A DNA stretch of 64,000 nucleotides from Fimenecus sp045594645 (GCA_045594645.1 JAZNYY010000059.1:1-64000); one strand, 5' to 3'. Counted from the first letter of the stretch, positions 31,273 to 40,398 are shown. Notes: generated by a model from the letters alone, not told the origin. Program-made: numbers and translations.

Positions 31273-33765
31273 TTGGAATTATTGAATTATGAAATATTAA
31301 ATGCCAGTGGTGAAGCGGATAAAAACGCTTTGCCTATGTTTTCGTGCGACACTTACCCCTGCTTTCTTGACTTGGCATTCAACAAAAATATGAGTGTACG
31401 CGATGTTATTGCGGTATTCCCCGAAGATATAGAGGTTAATTATGAAATTCTTTCAAGTCTTGACGGTGTGAACTTCTACCGCCTCGGCAAAAGCGGAAAA
31501 ATTGCCCGATATATTCGTGTTTTTATTAAATATTACAGCGGTGCTCGTCCCACCATCAACAATGTTGAGGTTATTGGTGAGGACTGCTCGTTCCCTGCGA
31601 AAAAGACGCCATTTAAAGAGCCCCTCCCCTTTTACGAAACCGAATACGCAAAAGAGATAACCGACGAAGAAATACTCCAAGAGGTAAACGGCATTATCGC
31701 CCGCACAATCGGTGAAAAATATGTCCCTCAATTTGAATTGCGTCTTGACCGCAGATTAAAGGATGAATATTTTTCTGTGGCGAGTCTGCGAGGTAAAATT
31801 ATTCTCACTTCAAACAGCGGTTTAGGCTTGGCGAGTGCATTTAATTGTTATCTCAAAGATGTTTGTCATTGCCATATTTCGCGATTTGGCAAGCAGGTGA
31901 ATTTACCGCATAATCTTCCGCAAGTAAACGGCAAAATCGACCGCAAAACCGACTGCAAATACAGATACGCATATAATTATTGTACCCATTCTTATTCAAT
32001 GGCATTCTGGACTGAAGAGGATTGGCAGAAAGAGATTGATTTTCTTGCGATGAATGGCGTAAATTTAGTGCTTGATATTCTCGGTATGGAAGAGGTTTAC
32101 CGCAGATTTTTAACAAAGCTCGGTTATCGCCACCGCGAGATTAAAAACTTCCTTGTAGGTCCCGCATATTACGCTTGGTTTTATATGAGCAACATTTGTG
32201 GCGTCGGCGGACCAATCCACGATGATTTCTTCTATGAAAAGTGCGAAATGGCGCGTAAAAATCACCGCAGAATGCAAGTTTTGGGTATGAATATTGTTTT
32301 GCAGGCATACACAGGCATTGTGCCCCGCGATATTCAGAAAAAGGACCGCGATGTACCCGTTATTGAGCAGGGCAAATGGAAGGGCATTGAAAGACCGCTC
32401 ATTGTTAACCCCGACAGCGTTTCATATATCAAATACGCAAAGCTTTTCTATGAATGTCAGAAAGAGGTTTTCGGTGACATAACTCATTTTTACGCGGGGG
32501 ATATCTGTCACGAGGGCGGAAAGCTGGGCAAAAAGGCAAAGGATGCATACACAAATGTTATGGAAAGTATGCTCTCATTTGACAAAGAGGCAATGTGGGT
32601 AATTCAATGCTGGTCACTTAACCCCAACAAGACATTTACTAATGCAGTTAAGCAATACAGAGCAAATCACATTATGATGCTTGACTTGCATTTTGAGAAA
32701 ATCAATCATAATGCAAATAAATTCAGCAGACTTGCAAAATACGGCAATGTATTATCGGGACTTCTCAACAATTTTGGTGGCAGACACGGGCTTTACGGTC
32801 CTGTCGACACCTTACCGAAGAAGCTTCGCGAAGTATCTGAAAGACCTAATTTCAAGGGAATTGCATTAACTGCCGAAAGCACAAATGTGAACCCAATTGT
32901 AACCGACATTTTCTTTTCTTGCGTTTGGGAAGATATTCAAAATGTTGAGGATTGGATGCAGAAATATGCACTTCGCCGTTACGGTAAAGAGAGTGAAAAC
33001 ATTTCACAGAGTATGAAAATCCTACTCAAAACCGTTTATGCGGAAGAAAATTGCACAAGTATGTTCGGCGCACCAGAGAGTATGGGTTGTCGCAGACCTC
33101 TTGACCCCGAAAGTAAGATGTTTACGGCACGCGGGTCAGTTAAAATTCCATATTCAAGAAGCGAATTCGACGAGGCGGTTAAGTTATTCCTTAAAGATTA
33201 CGACAAATTTAAGGATAACGAATGTTATATCTATGACGCGGTTGATTTGTTGCGTCAGTCGATTTCAAACAAGCTGACAAGCACCGTCAAAAAGACAGTT
33301 TCATCATATAAGTCAAAGGATTATTTTGCATTTATGGAATACAGCGAAAAGCTTTTAAATCTTTTTGACGCCCTTGACAGAGTGCTTTTAAACAGTAAAT
33401 ATTTCACATTCAGCTCTTATTACGAGCCTGTTGTAGAATACACCGACAAGCTTGACGATTTCACAAAACAGCTTTACAGAATTAACGCAAAGGCACTGAT
33501 TACCACTTGGTATTGCCGATTACTCGCTGACAAGGGTAATCTTCACGATTACGCCCACCGTCAGTTTGGCGATTTGATGAATTCATTCTACAAAATGAGA
33601 TGGGAAAAGCTTATTGAACAGGTGAAAATTGAAATGGACGGCGGAAAACCGCAAGAAATTGATTGGTTTAAGTGTGAGTGGGATTGGGTGCTCAGCGATA
33701 CCAAATACACCAAGAAAATTCGTGAGGATAGTCTTAAAGCATTAGGAAAGCAAATATTAGATTAA
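31273..33765 (+). CDS. Family GH89 alpha-N-acetylglucosaminidase (NAGLU-like), no signal peptide
   Basis: An 830-residue protein. A beta-rich ~130-residue N-terminal region precedes the NAGLU domain. There, RYAYNYCTHSYSMAFWTEEDW matches the NAGLU core in which tryptophans and tyrosines line the active site; DICHEGG (Glu near 413) and LTAESTNVNP (Glu near 535) are the expected acid/base and nucleophile positions; and the C-terminal helical domain follows. The enzyme cleaves terminal alpha-linked GlcNAc, for example from mucin or heparan-type glycans. No signal peptide is present, so it would act on imported oligosaccharides. TTG 31273 has GGGTGA upstream; GTG 31264 would sit on it. Confidence 0.85.
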   Translation: MELLNYEILNASGEADKNALPMFSCDTYPCFLDLAFNKNMSVRDVIAVFPEDIEVNYEILSSLDGVNFYRLGKSGKIARYIRVFIKYYSGARPTINNVEVIGEDCSFPAKKTPFKEPLPFYETEYAKEITDEEILQEVNGIIARTIGEKYVPQFELRLDRRLKDEYFSVASLRGKIILTSNSGLGLASAFNCYLKDVCHCHISRFGKQVNLPHNLPQVNGKIDRKTDCKYRYAYNYCTHSYSMAFWTEEDWQKEIDFLAMNGVNLVLDILGMEEVYRRFLTKLGYRHREIKNFLVGPAYYAWFYMSNICGVGGPIHDDFFYEKCEMARKNHRRMQVLGMNIVLQAYTGIVPRDIQKKDRDVPVIEQGKWKGIERPLIVNPDSVSYIKYAKLFYECQKEVFGDITHFYAGDICHEGGKLGKKAKDAYTNVMESMLSFDKEAMWVIQCWSLNPNKTFTNAVKQYRANHIMMLDLHFEKINHNANKFSRLAKYGNVLSGLLNNFGGRHGLYGPVDTLPKKLREVSERPNFKGIALTAESTNVNPIVTDIFFSCVWEDIQNVEDWMQKYALRRYGKESENISQSMKILLKTVYAEENCTSMFGAPESMGCRRPLDPESKMFTARGSVKIPYSRSEFDEAVKLFLKDYDKFKDNECYIYDAVDLLRQSISNKLTSTVKKTVSSYKSKDYFAFMEYSEKLLNLFDALDRVLLNSKYFTFSSYYEPVVEYTDKLDDFTKQLYRINAKALITTWYCRLLADKGNLHDYAHRQFGDLMNSFYKMRWEKLIEQVKIEMDGGKPQEIDWFKCEWDWVLSDTKYTKKIREDSLKALGKQILD

Positions 33766-33771
33766 AGCATT

Positions 33772-33804
33772 AGAGTACGGAAGTGATTTCTCCGTACTCT
33801 TTTT
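33772..33804 (+). terminator. Terminator after GH89
   Basis: AGAGTACGGA (33772-33781) pairs with TCCGTACTCT (33791-33800), then TTTTT. The same stem recurs after glgB. Confidence 0.9.
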
Positions 33805-33845
33805 ATATGGATTTTATTGTTATTTGAAAAATATTATAAAATTTA

Positions 33846-33875
33846 TTGCTATTCGCCATACTTTTTTGTTATAAT
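33846..33875 (+). promoter_or_regulatory. Promoter of glgB
   Basis: -35 TTGCTA (33846-33851), 18-bp spacer, -10 TATAAT (33870-33875), about 36 bp upstream of the start. Confidence 0.65.
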
Positions 33876-33911
33876 GTACTTATAGAAATTTTTACGGAGG
33901 CGGAAAAGGTT

Positions 33912-35900
33912 ATGAAAAACAGAATGATTGAAATAGACCCCTATTTACAACCGTTCCAAAAGGATATTGATTTGCGAATAAAAGCTTTTGAAGACAAAAG
34001 AAAAGAGCTTGTTGGCGATGCTAAAAACCTCAAGGATTTTGCAAATGGTCATAAATATTTCGGTTTTCACCGCACCCGTACAGGCTGGGTTTACAGAGAA
34101 TGGGCACCAGCCGCAGACGAAATGTATCTCACCGGTGATTTTAACGATTGGAACATAACCAATTGCCCTATGACCAAGCTTGAAAACGGTGTATTTGAGG
34201 TTCAACTCAAGGGAAAAGACGCACTTAAAGTCGGGCAAAAGGTTCAGGCTATTGTTATAAATAACGGTCAGGTGCTTCGCCGAGTGCCACTTTATGCCAC
34301 ACGCGTTGTGCAGGACCCTGACACTTATTTATGGTGTGCAGAGTTAGAGGATGAAAAAGAAAAATTCAATTGGACTGACAAAAAATTCCGCACCCCGAAA
34401 ACTCCTTTTATTTATGAATGTCATATAGGTATGGCGCAAGAAAAAGGCGCAGTGGGAACATACCGCGAGTTCACCGAGAACATTCTTCCGAGAATAAAAG
34501 AGCTCGGCTACAACACAATACAGATAATGGCGATAATGGAGCACCCTTATTACGGCTCTTTCGGTTATCAGGTTTCAAACTTTTTCGCGGCATCATCACG
34601 CTATGGCAACAGTCGTGACCTTAAAGAACTTATAAATACTGCTCACGAAATGGGAATTGCCGTACTGCTTGATGTTGTTCATTCTCACGCGGTAAAAAAC
34701 ACTAACGAGGGACTTAACGAATTTGACGGCACGGTGTATCAATTCTTTCACGAGGGTGAAAAAGGTGACCACAGTGCGTGGGGAACAAAGCTTTTCAATT
34801 ACGGCAAAAACGAAGTAATACATTTCTTGCTTTCAAATCTTAAATATTGGATGGAGGTTTTCCATTTTGACGGCTTCCGTTTTGACGGCGTAACCTCTAT
34901 GCTTTATCACGACCACGGTCTTGGTAGTGCATTCTCAAATTACGGTATGTATTTTTCAATGAACACAGATACCGAGGCAGTTACCTATTTACAGCTTGCA
35001 AACGAGCTTATCCACGAAACCAAGCCCAAAGCAATCACGGTTGCCGAGGATATGTCGGGTATGCCGGGAATGTGTATTCCCATAGCTGACGGCGGAATTG
35101 GGTTTGATTACCGTCTTTCAATGGGCGTGCCTGATATGTGGATAAAAATGCTTAAAGAGTCAGAAGACGACCAATGGGATATGGGAAAGCTTTGGCACGA
35201 GCTGACTTCTCGTCGTCCTAAAGAGAAAAATATTGGTTATTGCGAATCTCACGACCAAGCGCTCGTTGGCGACAAGACTATAATGTTCAGACTTTGTGAT
35301 GCTGAAATGTACACCCATATGAGCAAATTTGCCGAAAGTCTTGTTATTGACAGAGGCATTGCTCTTCACAAAATGATAAGGCTTATTACTTCTTCTCTTG
35401 CCGGCGAAGGATACCTTAATTTTATGGGAAACGAATTCGGCCACCCCGAATGGATAGATTTCCCCCGAGAAGGCAATGGCTGGAGTTATCATTATTGCCG
35501 AAGACAATGGACTCTTGTTGATAATAATGACTTGCGCTATAAGGAACTCAACGAGTTTGACAAGGCAATGGTGAAGCTTCTTAAAGAAGAAAAAATTCTC
35601 GGTGTGCCCGCTGAAAGCAAATGGGTTCATCAGGACGATAAAATTATTATTTACACAAAGGGCGACACGGTATTTATATTCAATTTCCACCCAACAAAAT
35701 CATTTGAGGGATATTTTGTGCCCGTCAGCAAGCAGGGTGTTTATAAAACTGTGCTTTCTACTGATGACAGTATTTTCGGCGGATTTTCCCGTGTTGACAA
35801 CGAGGTTTCTTACCGAACCTATGTAACGCCTGATAATTGGATAGGTTTCCCCTGTTATATCCCCTGCCGAAGTGCGATTGTTTTAAAAAGAAAGAAATAA
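33912..35900 (+). CDS. glgB: 1,4-alpha-glucan branching enzyme, eukaryote-like GBE1 type (GH13_8)
   Basis: A 662-residue glycogen branching enzyme that forms alpha-1,6 branches. It has an N-terminal CBM48 (FGFHRTRTGWVYREWAPAADE) and a GH13 barrel with LLDVVHSHAVKNTNEGLNEF, FDGFRFDGVTSM (nucleophile Asp near 323), TVAEDMSGMPG (acid Glu near 376) and ESHDQALVGDKT. These motifs resemble the GBE1 lineage of eukaryotes and some anaerobes rather than classical bacterial GlgB. AAAAGG lies before ATG 33912. It is a single gene between matching terminators; no other glycogen genes are in the window. Confidence 0.93.
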   Translation: MKNRMIEIDPYLQPFQKDIDLRIKAFEDKRKELVGDAKNLKDFANGHKYFGFHRTRTGWVYREWAPAADEMYLTGDFNDWNITNCPMTKLENGVFEVQLKGKDALKVGQKVQAIVINNGQVLRRVPLYATRVVQDPDTYLWCAELEDEKEKFNWTDKKFRTPKTPFIYECHIGMAQEKGAVGTYREFTENILPRIKELGYNTIQIMAIMEHPYYGSFGYQVSNFFAASSRYGNSRDLKELINTAHEMGIAVLLDVVHSHAVKNTNEGLNEFDGTVYQFFHEGEKGDHSAWGTKLFNYGKNEVIHFLLSNLKYWMEVFHFDGFRFDGVTSMLYHDHGLGSAFSNYGMYFSMNTDTEAVTYLQLANELIHETKPKAITVAEDMSGMPGMCIPIADGGIGFDYRLSMGVPDMWIKMLKESEDDQWDMGKLWHELTSRRPKEKNIGYCESHDQALVGDKTIMFRLCDAEMYTHMSKFAESLVIDRGIALHKMIRLITSSLAGEGYLNFMGNEFGHPEWIDFPREGNGWSYHYCRRQWTLVDNNDLRYKELNEFDKAMVKLLKEEKILGVPAESKWVHQDDKIIIYTKGDTVFIFNFHPTKSFEGYFVPVSKQGVYKTVLSTDDSIFGGFSRVDNEVSYRTYVTPDNWIGFPCYIPCRSAIVLKRKK

Positions 35901-35920
35901 ATTTCTCACTAATAAAAATT

Positions 35921-35953
35921 AAGAGTACGGAATTTTCGTTCCGTACTCTTTTT
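35921..35953 (+). terminator. Terminator after glgB
   Basis: AAGAGTACGGAA (35921-35932) pairs with TTCCGTACTCTT (35939-35950), followed by TTTT. The stem core is the same as at 33772-33800. Confidence 0.9.
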
Positions 35954-35970
35954 GTATTATTCACTTGCAT

Positions 35971-36027
35971 TGTAGGGGCGAAATGATACTGCAAACCTTG
36001 ACGGGCAGTTCGTGAACTGTCCCTACA
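35971..36027. repeat. TGTAGGGGC..CCCTACA bounded double-hairpin repeat, degenerate copy
   Basis: It begins TGTAGGGGCG, has a spacer with GCAAACC, and ends with the hairpin ACGGGCAGTTCGTGAACTGT then CCCTACA. The right half nearly matches 60860-60887. The left hairpin has decayed. Confidence 0.7.
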
Positions 36028-36061
36028 TAGTTTGATTTTTTTAATCAATGCCATATAAAAA

Positions 36062-36091
36062 GCGGGACGCCGAGTCGGCGTCCCCTACAAT
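36062..36091. repeat. GGGACGCCGA..TCGGCGTCCCCTACA hairpin repeat
   Basis: GCGGGACGCCGAG followed by TCGGCGTCCCCTACAAT, adjoining the GH51 stop codon on the minus strand. It is nearly identical to 28345-28372 and may double as a transcription stop. Confidence 0.7.
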
Positions 36092-36092
36092 A

Positions 36093-38879
36093 TTATTCTG
36101 CTGTTTTAAGTCTAATTGATGTTACTGAATATGCGGGCATTGTGTAGTTGAATTCACTACTAAATCCATCGAGTGTGAATTCTTCCATTGTAAGATGTGT
36201 GGATTCATCTGCGCCGAGCACATTGTCATTTGCGAGAGAGTCGCCTGCAACCTGATTGATGATTGCTGTGCCTTGCACATTTGCGTTGTCAAGCTTTACT
36301 GCAACTGTGCTTGCATTTTCTGTAACATTGACAAGCTTAATGATGATATCGCCGTTATCGTCGTTGCTTACTACTGTGTAGCAAGTTGCCTCTGCAGGAG
36401 AGCCGAAATCGTAATCGATATAAAGCACATCGTCGATATATCCCTTAACCGCACTGCCGTTGACTTCAATCTTAATATTGTAAGTCTTGCCTGTTTCAAT
36501 TACGCAATCCTTAACTGTACCATTAATCTGACCTGTTTTTACATTATCAGTCATCTTCTGAAGACAAGAAACTGTGTTCTGCCAACCGCCAATATTCCAG
36601 AAGATATTGTTATCCGTACCCTGAACTGCGAAAGGAATCAAGAAGCCTTCGCTACCTTCAAGCTTTGTAGCCTCAACTGTATATGTATAATTTGTCCAGT
36701 CCTTTTCACCGAAGTATGCAACGCTACCCTGGTCGCTGTAATTCATATCAGTTGTTGTGTTTGTGAGAGCACCGTTCTTAATCTTCCAATTGCCGTCAGT
36801 TGCGAAATCCCATTTTGTCTTTGAGAAGAATGTTGAGCACTCGTCCTCTGCAAGCACTTCGCCTGTAGTGTTATCAACCACCTTGATATTATCAAATGCT
36901 GCTGATGTGTACCAAGTGCCAACGCCTACTTGACCTGTCAGATTCTCTTGCTCTACCTTTGCACCGCCAAGAGTGTGATTGAGCACTGCTGAGCCTTGGT
37001 TTACAGAGAAGAGCTTCTGCACATAATAGTCAATTGAGCCCATTGCTGTGTCATTGTCAAACCAAATAAGGTTTGGTGCCCAATGGCGCGCAACAGTACT
37101 GCTGAAAAGTGGTGCATAAGCCGCCATTTCAACAATGTCGCCATTTCTTTCAAGACCTGTCATATATGCAGCCTCTGCAAGCGCAGCCTTAAGAGTATTG
37201 CTCTTTGCCGCATATTCACCGAGGAAGATTTTAATTGCACCGCCATAGATTGTGTCGGTCATTTCTTCAACAGTTCTCTTATAGTTTTCTTCGTCATAAT
37301 AATCAGCATTTTTAAGGAACCATTCGGGCTCGTTATAATAATGCTGGTCAACTGCGCCTGCAAAATCCTTTGCATTTGTTGAGTCCATTTTATCAAGCTC
37401 GTCTTTTGCATACTGATATGCAGGAATATGATTCCAGCCATTTATTGCGTCTGCCGCGCCTGAAGAATAGATAAGCTCAAGTCCCTCATAAAGCTTGGGA
37501 TTTTCAGCCTTTGCTTTGTTAAATGCCTTAAGGAATTCAGAATATCTCAAGAAATAATCCTGACCCTCGTTTTCGTTACCGATACAGATATATTTAAGCT
37601 CAAAGGGTTCGGGATGTCCGAGTGCTACACGAACCTTACCCCAAGTTGAATTCTTGTCACCACGGCAGAACTCAACCAAATCGAGCATATCCTGAATATA
37701 CTGTGCGAACAATTCTGTGTATGTTGTGCCGTCAGCCTCAAACATTGCAACGGGACCCTTGCCACGCATCTGGCAGTAAAGTCCGCAGTTAAGAACAGGA
37801 ACACCGATTGCTCCTATATCCTCTGCAAGCTGGAAGTACTCATAGAAGCCAAGTCCGTATGAGAAGAAGCTTGGATATGGGTCTTCAGTGGTATCAAGAG
37901 CTGTCCAGATGCTGATACCCTGACTTCTGCCGGCAACATTACCGTAAGTGCCGTTGAATTCGAGAGGAAGACCGTTTTCGTCAACGCCGATTGAGTCTTT
38001 CCAATCATAAGCAGTCATTTCGTCATAGCCCTCGATTACGCAACCGCCGGGGAAACGAAGGAATTTAGGCTGAAGTTCTTCAAGAAGAGTACCCAAATCG
38101 TTTCTCATACCGTTTTCTCTGCCCTTGTATGTATCTTCGGGGAAGAGAGAAATCATATCGAAATGAACTTCGCCCTTGTCAATAAGGATTTGAAGAGATA
38201 CATTTGCATTTGCGGTAACTGAAGAAGTAAGTGCAACCTCAAATTTCTGCCACTTGTCAGTAATGCCTGTAACTGTTGCCATACCAACTGTTTCGCCGTT
38301 TACTGCAAGGTTAGCCTGAACACTACCCTCATAATTTGCGGGAGCTTTTGCATAGAAAGAAAGATTATAAACCGCGTCTTTCTCTACTGCCATACCGTCA
38401 AGGAAGCCTGTGTTTTCAATACCTGCCTTGTTATCGGTTGTGTTATTCATAACAAGGTAGCTCTTGTTGTTTTCGTTAAGGTAATCCTTTGAAATCTGTG
38501 TAACCTTGATGTTTGCGCCGTTTACGGCATTCCAACGATAAAGATTATCGCCATCTGCAAGTGCTGTGAATTCAAACGAACGGTTTGAAACCATTTCGGC
38601 ATAAAGACCGCCGTCTGCAGCAAAGTTGATGTCCTCAAAGAACACACCGAAAAGAAGCTCGCTGATGTCGTGAATTTCGTCGTTTACATCAACCGCCAAG
38701 GTGTAATTTGCTTTTTCTGCGTCATAAGCACCAACCGCATTAGCACCTGTGTTGTTGACAACGATTTTAGGTGTATCGTCCTCTACAGGCTCGCTTGGAG
38801 CACAACCTGTAAGCACCATCAAAAGTGCCATTGCAATTGCAAAAGCGGATTTTAATGCTTTTGAAACTGATTTTTTCAT
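36093..38879 (-). CDS. GH51-type alpha-L-arabinofuranosidase lipoprotein with accessory domain
   Basis: A 928-residue exported enzyme. A lipoprotein signal (MVLTGCAPS, lipid Cys near 26) leads to a CBM4-like domain (about 100-240) and the GH51 barrel, with YICIGNENEGQ (acid/base Glu near 430) and FLGEYAAKS (nucleophile Glu near 552). A laminin-G/DUF1080-like domain (WKIKNGALTNT..IFWNIGG, about 700-850) lies before the C-terminal arabinofuranosidase beta domain. It should release arabinose from plant arabinoxylan or arabinan at the cell surface. GGGGGATTGATT precedes ATG 38879. Confidence 0.9.
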   Translation of the reverse strand: MKKSVSKALKSAFAIAMALLMVLTGCAPSEPVEDDTPKIVVNNTGANAVGAYDAEKANYTLAVDVNDEIHDISELLFGVFFEDINFAADGGLYAEMVSNRSFEFTALADGDNLYRWNAVNGANIKVTQISKDYLNENNKSYLVMNNTTDNKAGIENTGFLDGMAVEKDAVYNLSFYAKAPANYEGSVQANLAVNGETVGMATVTGITDKWQKFEVALTSSVTANANVSLQILIDKGEVHFDMISLFPEDTYKGRENGMRNDLGTLLEELQPKFLRFPGGCVIEGYDEMTAYDWKDSIGVDENGLPLEFNGTYGNVAGRSQGISIWTALDTTEDPYPSFFSYGLGFYEYFQLAEDIGAIGVPVLNCGLYCQMRGKGPVAMFEADGTTYTELFAQYIQDMLDLVEFCRGDKNSTWGKVRVALGHPEPFELKYICIGNENEGQDYFLRYSEFLKAFNKAKAENPKLYEGLELIYSSGAADAINGWNHIPAYQYAKDELDKMDSTNAKDFAGAVDQHYYNEPEWFLKNADYYDEENYKRTVEEMTDTIYGGAIKIFLGEYAAKSNTLKAALAEAAYMTGLERNGDIVEMAAYAPLFSSTVARHWAPNLIWFDNDTAMGSIDYYVQKLFSVNQGSAVLNHTLGGAKVEQENLTGQVGVGTWYTSAAFDNIKVVDNTTGEVLAEDECSTFFSKTKWDFATDGNWKIKNGALTNTTTDMNYSDQGSVAYFGEKDWTNYTYTVEATKLEGSEGFLIPFAVQGTDNNIFWNIGGWQNTVSCLQKMTDNVKTGQINGTVKDCVIETGKTYNIKIEVNGSAVKGYIDDVLYIDYDFGSPAEATCYTVVSNDDNGDIIIKLVNVTENASTVAVKLDNANVQGTAIINQVAGDSLANDNVLGADESTHLTMEEFTLDGFSSEFNYTMPAYSVTSIRLKTAE

Positions 38880-38959
38880 AATCAATCCCCCTATTTTTTT
38901 GTACATATTTATATGTTTATGTTAATTATATAGGAAATGAATAATTGTGTCAACAAATT

Positions 38960-38990
38960 AAATGCAAAATGCAAAGCGCAAAGTGCAAAA
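38960..38990. repeat. AATGCAAA short tandem repeat
   Basis: AATGCAAA, ATGCAAAG, CGCAAAG and TGCAAAA occur in succession. Related strings are at 42391-42425, 53941-53968 and 62930-62944. Confidence 0.6.
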
Positions 38991-38993
38991 CAC

Positions 38994-39022
38994 TTGACTT
39001 TTTATAATAATCCTTATATAAT
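38994..39022 (+). promoter_or_regulatory. Promoter of the Fur-family regulator
   Basis: -35 TTGACT (38994-38999), 17-bp spacer, -10 TATAAT (39017-39022). Confidence 0.75.
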
Positions 39023-39042
39023 TTGAAAATGGATTTCAAATT
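39020..39042. promoter_or_regulatory. Putative Fur-family operator overlapping the -10
   Basis: Perfect 9-bp inverted repeat AATTTGAAA-ATGGA-TTTCAAATT. It covers the end of the -10 and the transcription start, as expected for autorepression by a metal-bound Fur-type protein. Confidence 0.6.
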
Positions 39043-39059
39043 CAGAATGCGGTGAGATT

Positions 39060-39464
39060 ATGGGTTATGATACAAAGCAGAGTCGACTTGTCTGCGATTA
39101 TTTAAAGGCTAATGCAGAAAGGCACTTTTCTGCTGAAGATGTGTATTTTGCACTTTTAAACGAGGGCGGAAAAATCGGCAGAACTACCGTTTACCGTCAA
39201 CTTGACCGTCTTGTTCTTGAGGGTAAGGTACGCAAATTCTCGGCGGGCGACAATGAGCCTTGCTGTTATCAGTTTGCTGATTGCGACCATTGCCACAATC
39301 ATTATCACTTAAAATGCTCGGGTTGCGGAAAGCTAATTCACACAGAATGTGATTTTTTAGACAAGCTTTCTGCACATATATTCCAAGACCACGAATTTAA
39401 GATAGACGGTTCAAAAACCGTACTCTACGGTATTTGTAACGAATGTTCAAAGGAGAACGCATGA
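39060..39464 (+). CDS. Fur-family metal-responsive transcriptional regulator
   Basis: 134 residues with a winged helix (AEDVYFALLNEGGKIGRTTVYRQLDRLVLEGKV, about 21-53) and a C-terminal metal domain with CDHCHNHYHLKCSGCGKLIH and a final CNEC. The CxxC pairs form the structural zinc site and the His-rich stretch a sensing site. It could be Zur-, Fur- or Mn-responsive; Zur-like is my guess because the partner gene is a His-rich permease. Its stop overlaps that permease's start (ATGA). A palindrome over the -10 suggests autoregulation. Confidence 0.9.
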   Translation: MGYDTKQSRLVCDYLKANAERHFSAEDVYFALLNEGGKIGRTTVYRQLDRLVLEGKVRKFSAGDNEPCCYQFADCDHCHNHYHLKCSGCGKLIHTECDFLDKLSAHIFQDHEFKIDGSKTVLYGICNECSKENA

Positions 39465-40363
39465 TGACAACACTTTTACACACGCATGTTGAAATGCCCA
39501 TATATTCGGCGAGTGGCATTTTTGACACACTTTTTGACGCGGTACTTGATACCTTTAAAATGCTCCCCTTTTTATTTCTCGCGTTTTTAATAATTGAATT
39601 TCTTGAGCACAAGGCACAGGATAAAATCAAACATCTTTTCACTCGTGCGGGCTCGGCAGGTCCTGCGGTGGCGACAATTTTAGGGTGTATTCCGCAATGC
39701 GGATTTTCGGTAATGAGCGCAAATCTTTACAGTAGCGGAATAATCACTCTCGGCACGCTGATTGCGGTATTTCTTGCAACCTCAGACGAGGCGGTAATTC
39801 TTCTTGCAACTGCTCACAACGGTGGGTCTGAAATATTCAAATTGCTTATTACAAAGATTGTGATTGCTCTTGTTTTCGGATACGCAATTTATTTCATTGA
39901 AAAGAAAAATCACAAGCCCCATCATCACCATTCACACGATTTATGTGAGCACGACCATTGCGGTTGCGAAGAGCACGGCGGAGTTTTACGCCCTGCGCTT
40001 ATTCACACCGTCAAGGTATTCGGATTTTTACTCTTATTCACCATTATAATGGATTTGGCGATTGCATTTATCGGCATGGACGCACTTTCACATCTTTTGC
40101 TTTCAGAGTCAGTTTTTCAGCCCTTGCTCTCGGCGGTAATCGGGTTTATTCCAAACTGCGCATCGTCGGTGCTTCTCACTCAGCTTTACATTGAAGGCAC
40201 ACTCAGTTTTGGCTCGCTCATTGCAGGTCTTTGCACAAATGCGGGTGCAGGATTACTTATTTTGTTCCGTGACAAATCAAAAATCAAAGAAAATCTTAAA
40301 ATATTGGGCATTCTTTATGCTTGTGCGGTAATTCCCGGACTAATTTTACATTTATTTTTCTAA
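39461..40363 (+). CDS. Putative metal/arsenic efflux permease with His-rich loop
   Basis: A 300-residue protein with about eight to ten membrane segments in two related halves, each carrying a GCIPQCGFSV/GFIPNCASSV loop. This twin motif marks the family annotated as putative manganese transporter or arsenic efflux protein. The cytosolic loop KPHHHHSHDLCEHDHCGCEEH (about 152-172) is a likely metal-binding region. ATG 39461 has AAAGGAG upstream and overlaps the fur-type gene, so regulator and transporter are co-expressed. Whether the substrate is Mn, Zn or arsenite cannot be decided from sequence. Confidence 0.8.
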   Translation: MMTTLLHTHVEMPIYSASGIFDTLFDAVLDTFKMLPFLFLAFLIIEFLEHKAQDKIKHLFTRAGSAGPAVATILGCIPQCGFSVMSANLYSSGIITLGTLIAVFLATSDEAVILLATAHNGGSEIFKLLITKIVIALVFGYAIYFIEKKNHKPHHHHSHDLCEHDHCGCEEHGGVLRPALIHTVKVFGFLLLFTIIMDLAIAFIGMDALSHLLLSESVFQPLLSAVIGFIPNCASSVLLTQLYIEGTLSFGSLIAGLCTNAGAGLLILFRDKSKIKENLKILGILYACAVIPGLILHLFF

Positions 40364-40369
40364 AATTTC

Positions 40370-40398
40370 TTTACTTTCGAGTTTTAATGTGCTAAAAT
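40370..40398 (+). promoter_or_regulatory. Promoter of the YerC-methyltransferase-hslO operon
   Basis: -35 TTTACT (40370-40375), 17-bp spacer, -10 TAAAAT (40393-40398). Confidence 0.6.

Noticed and set aside
36195..36824. 209-residue Cys-rich plus-strand frame inside the GH51 gene
   Set aside because: A mirror of the GH51 reading frame; the odd composition comes from antisense codons.
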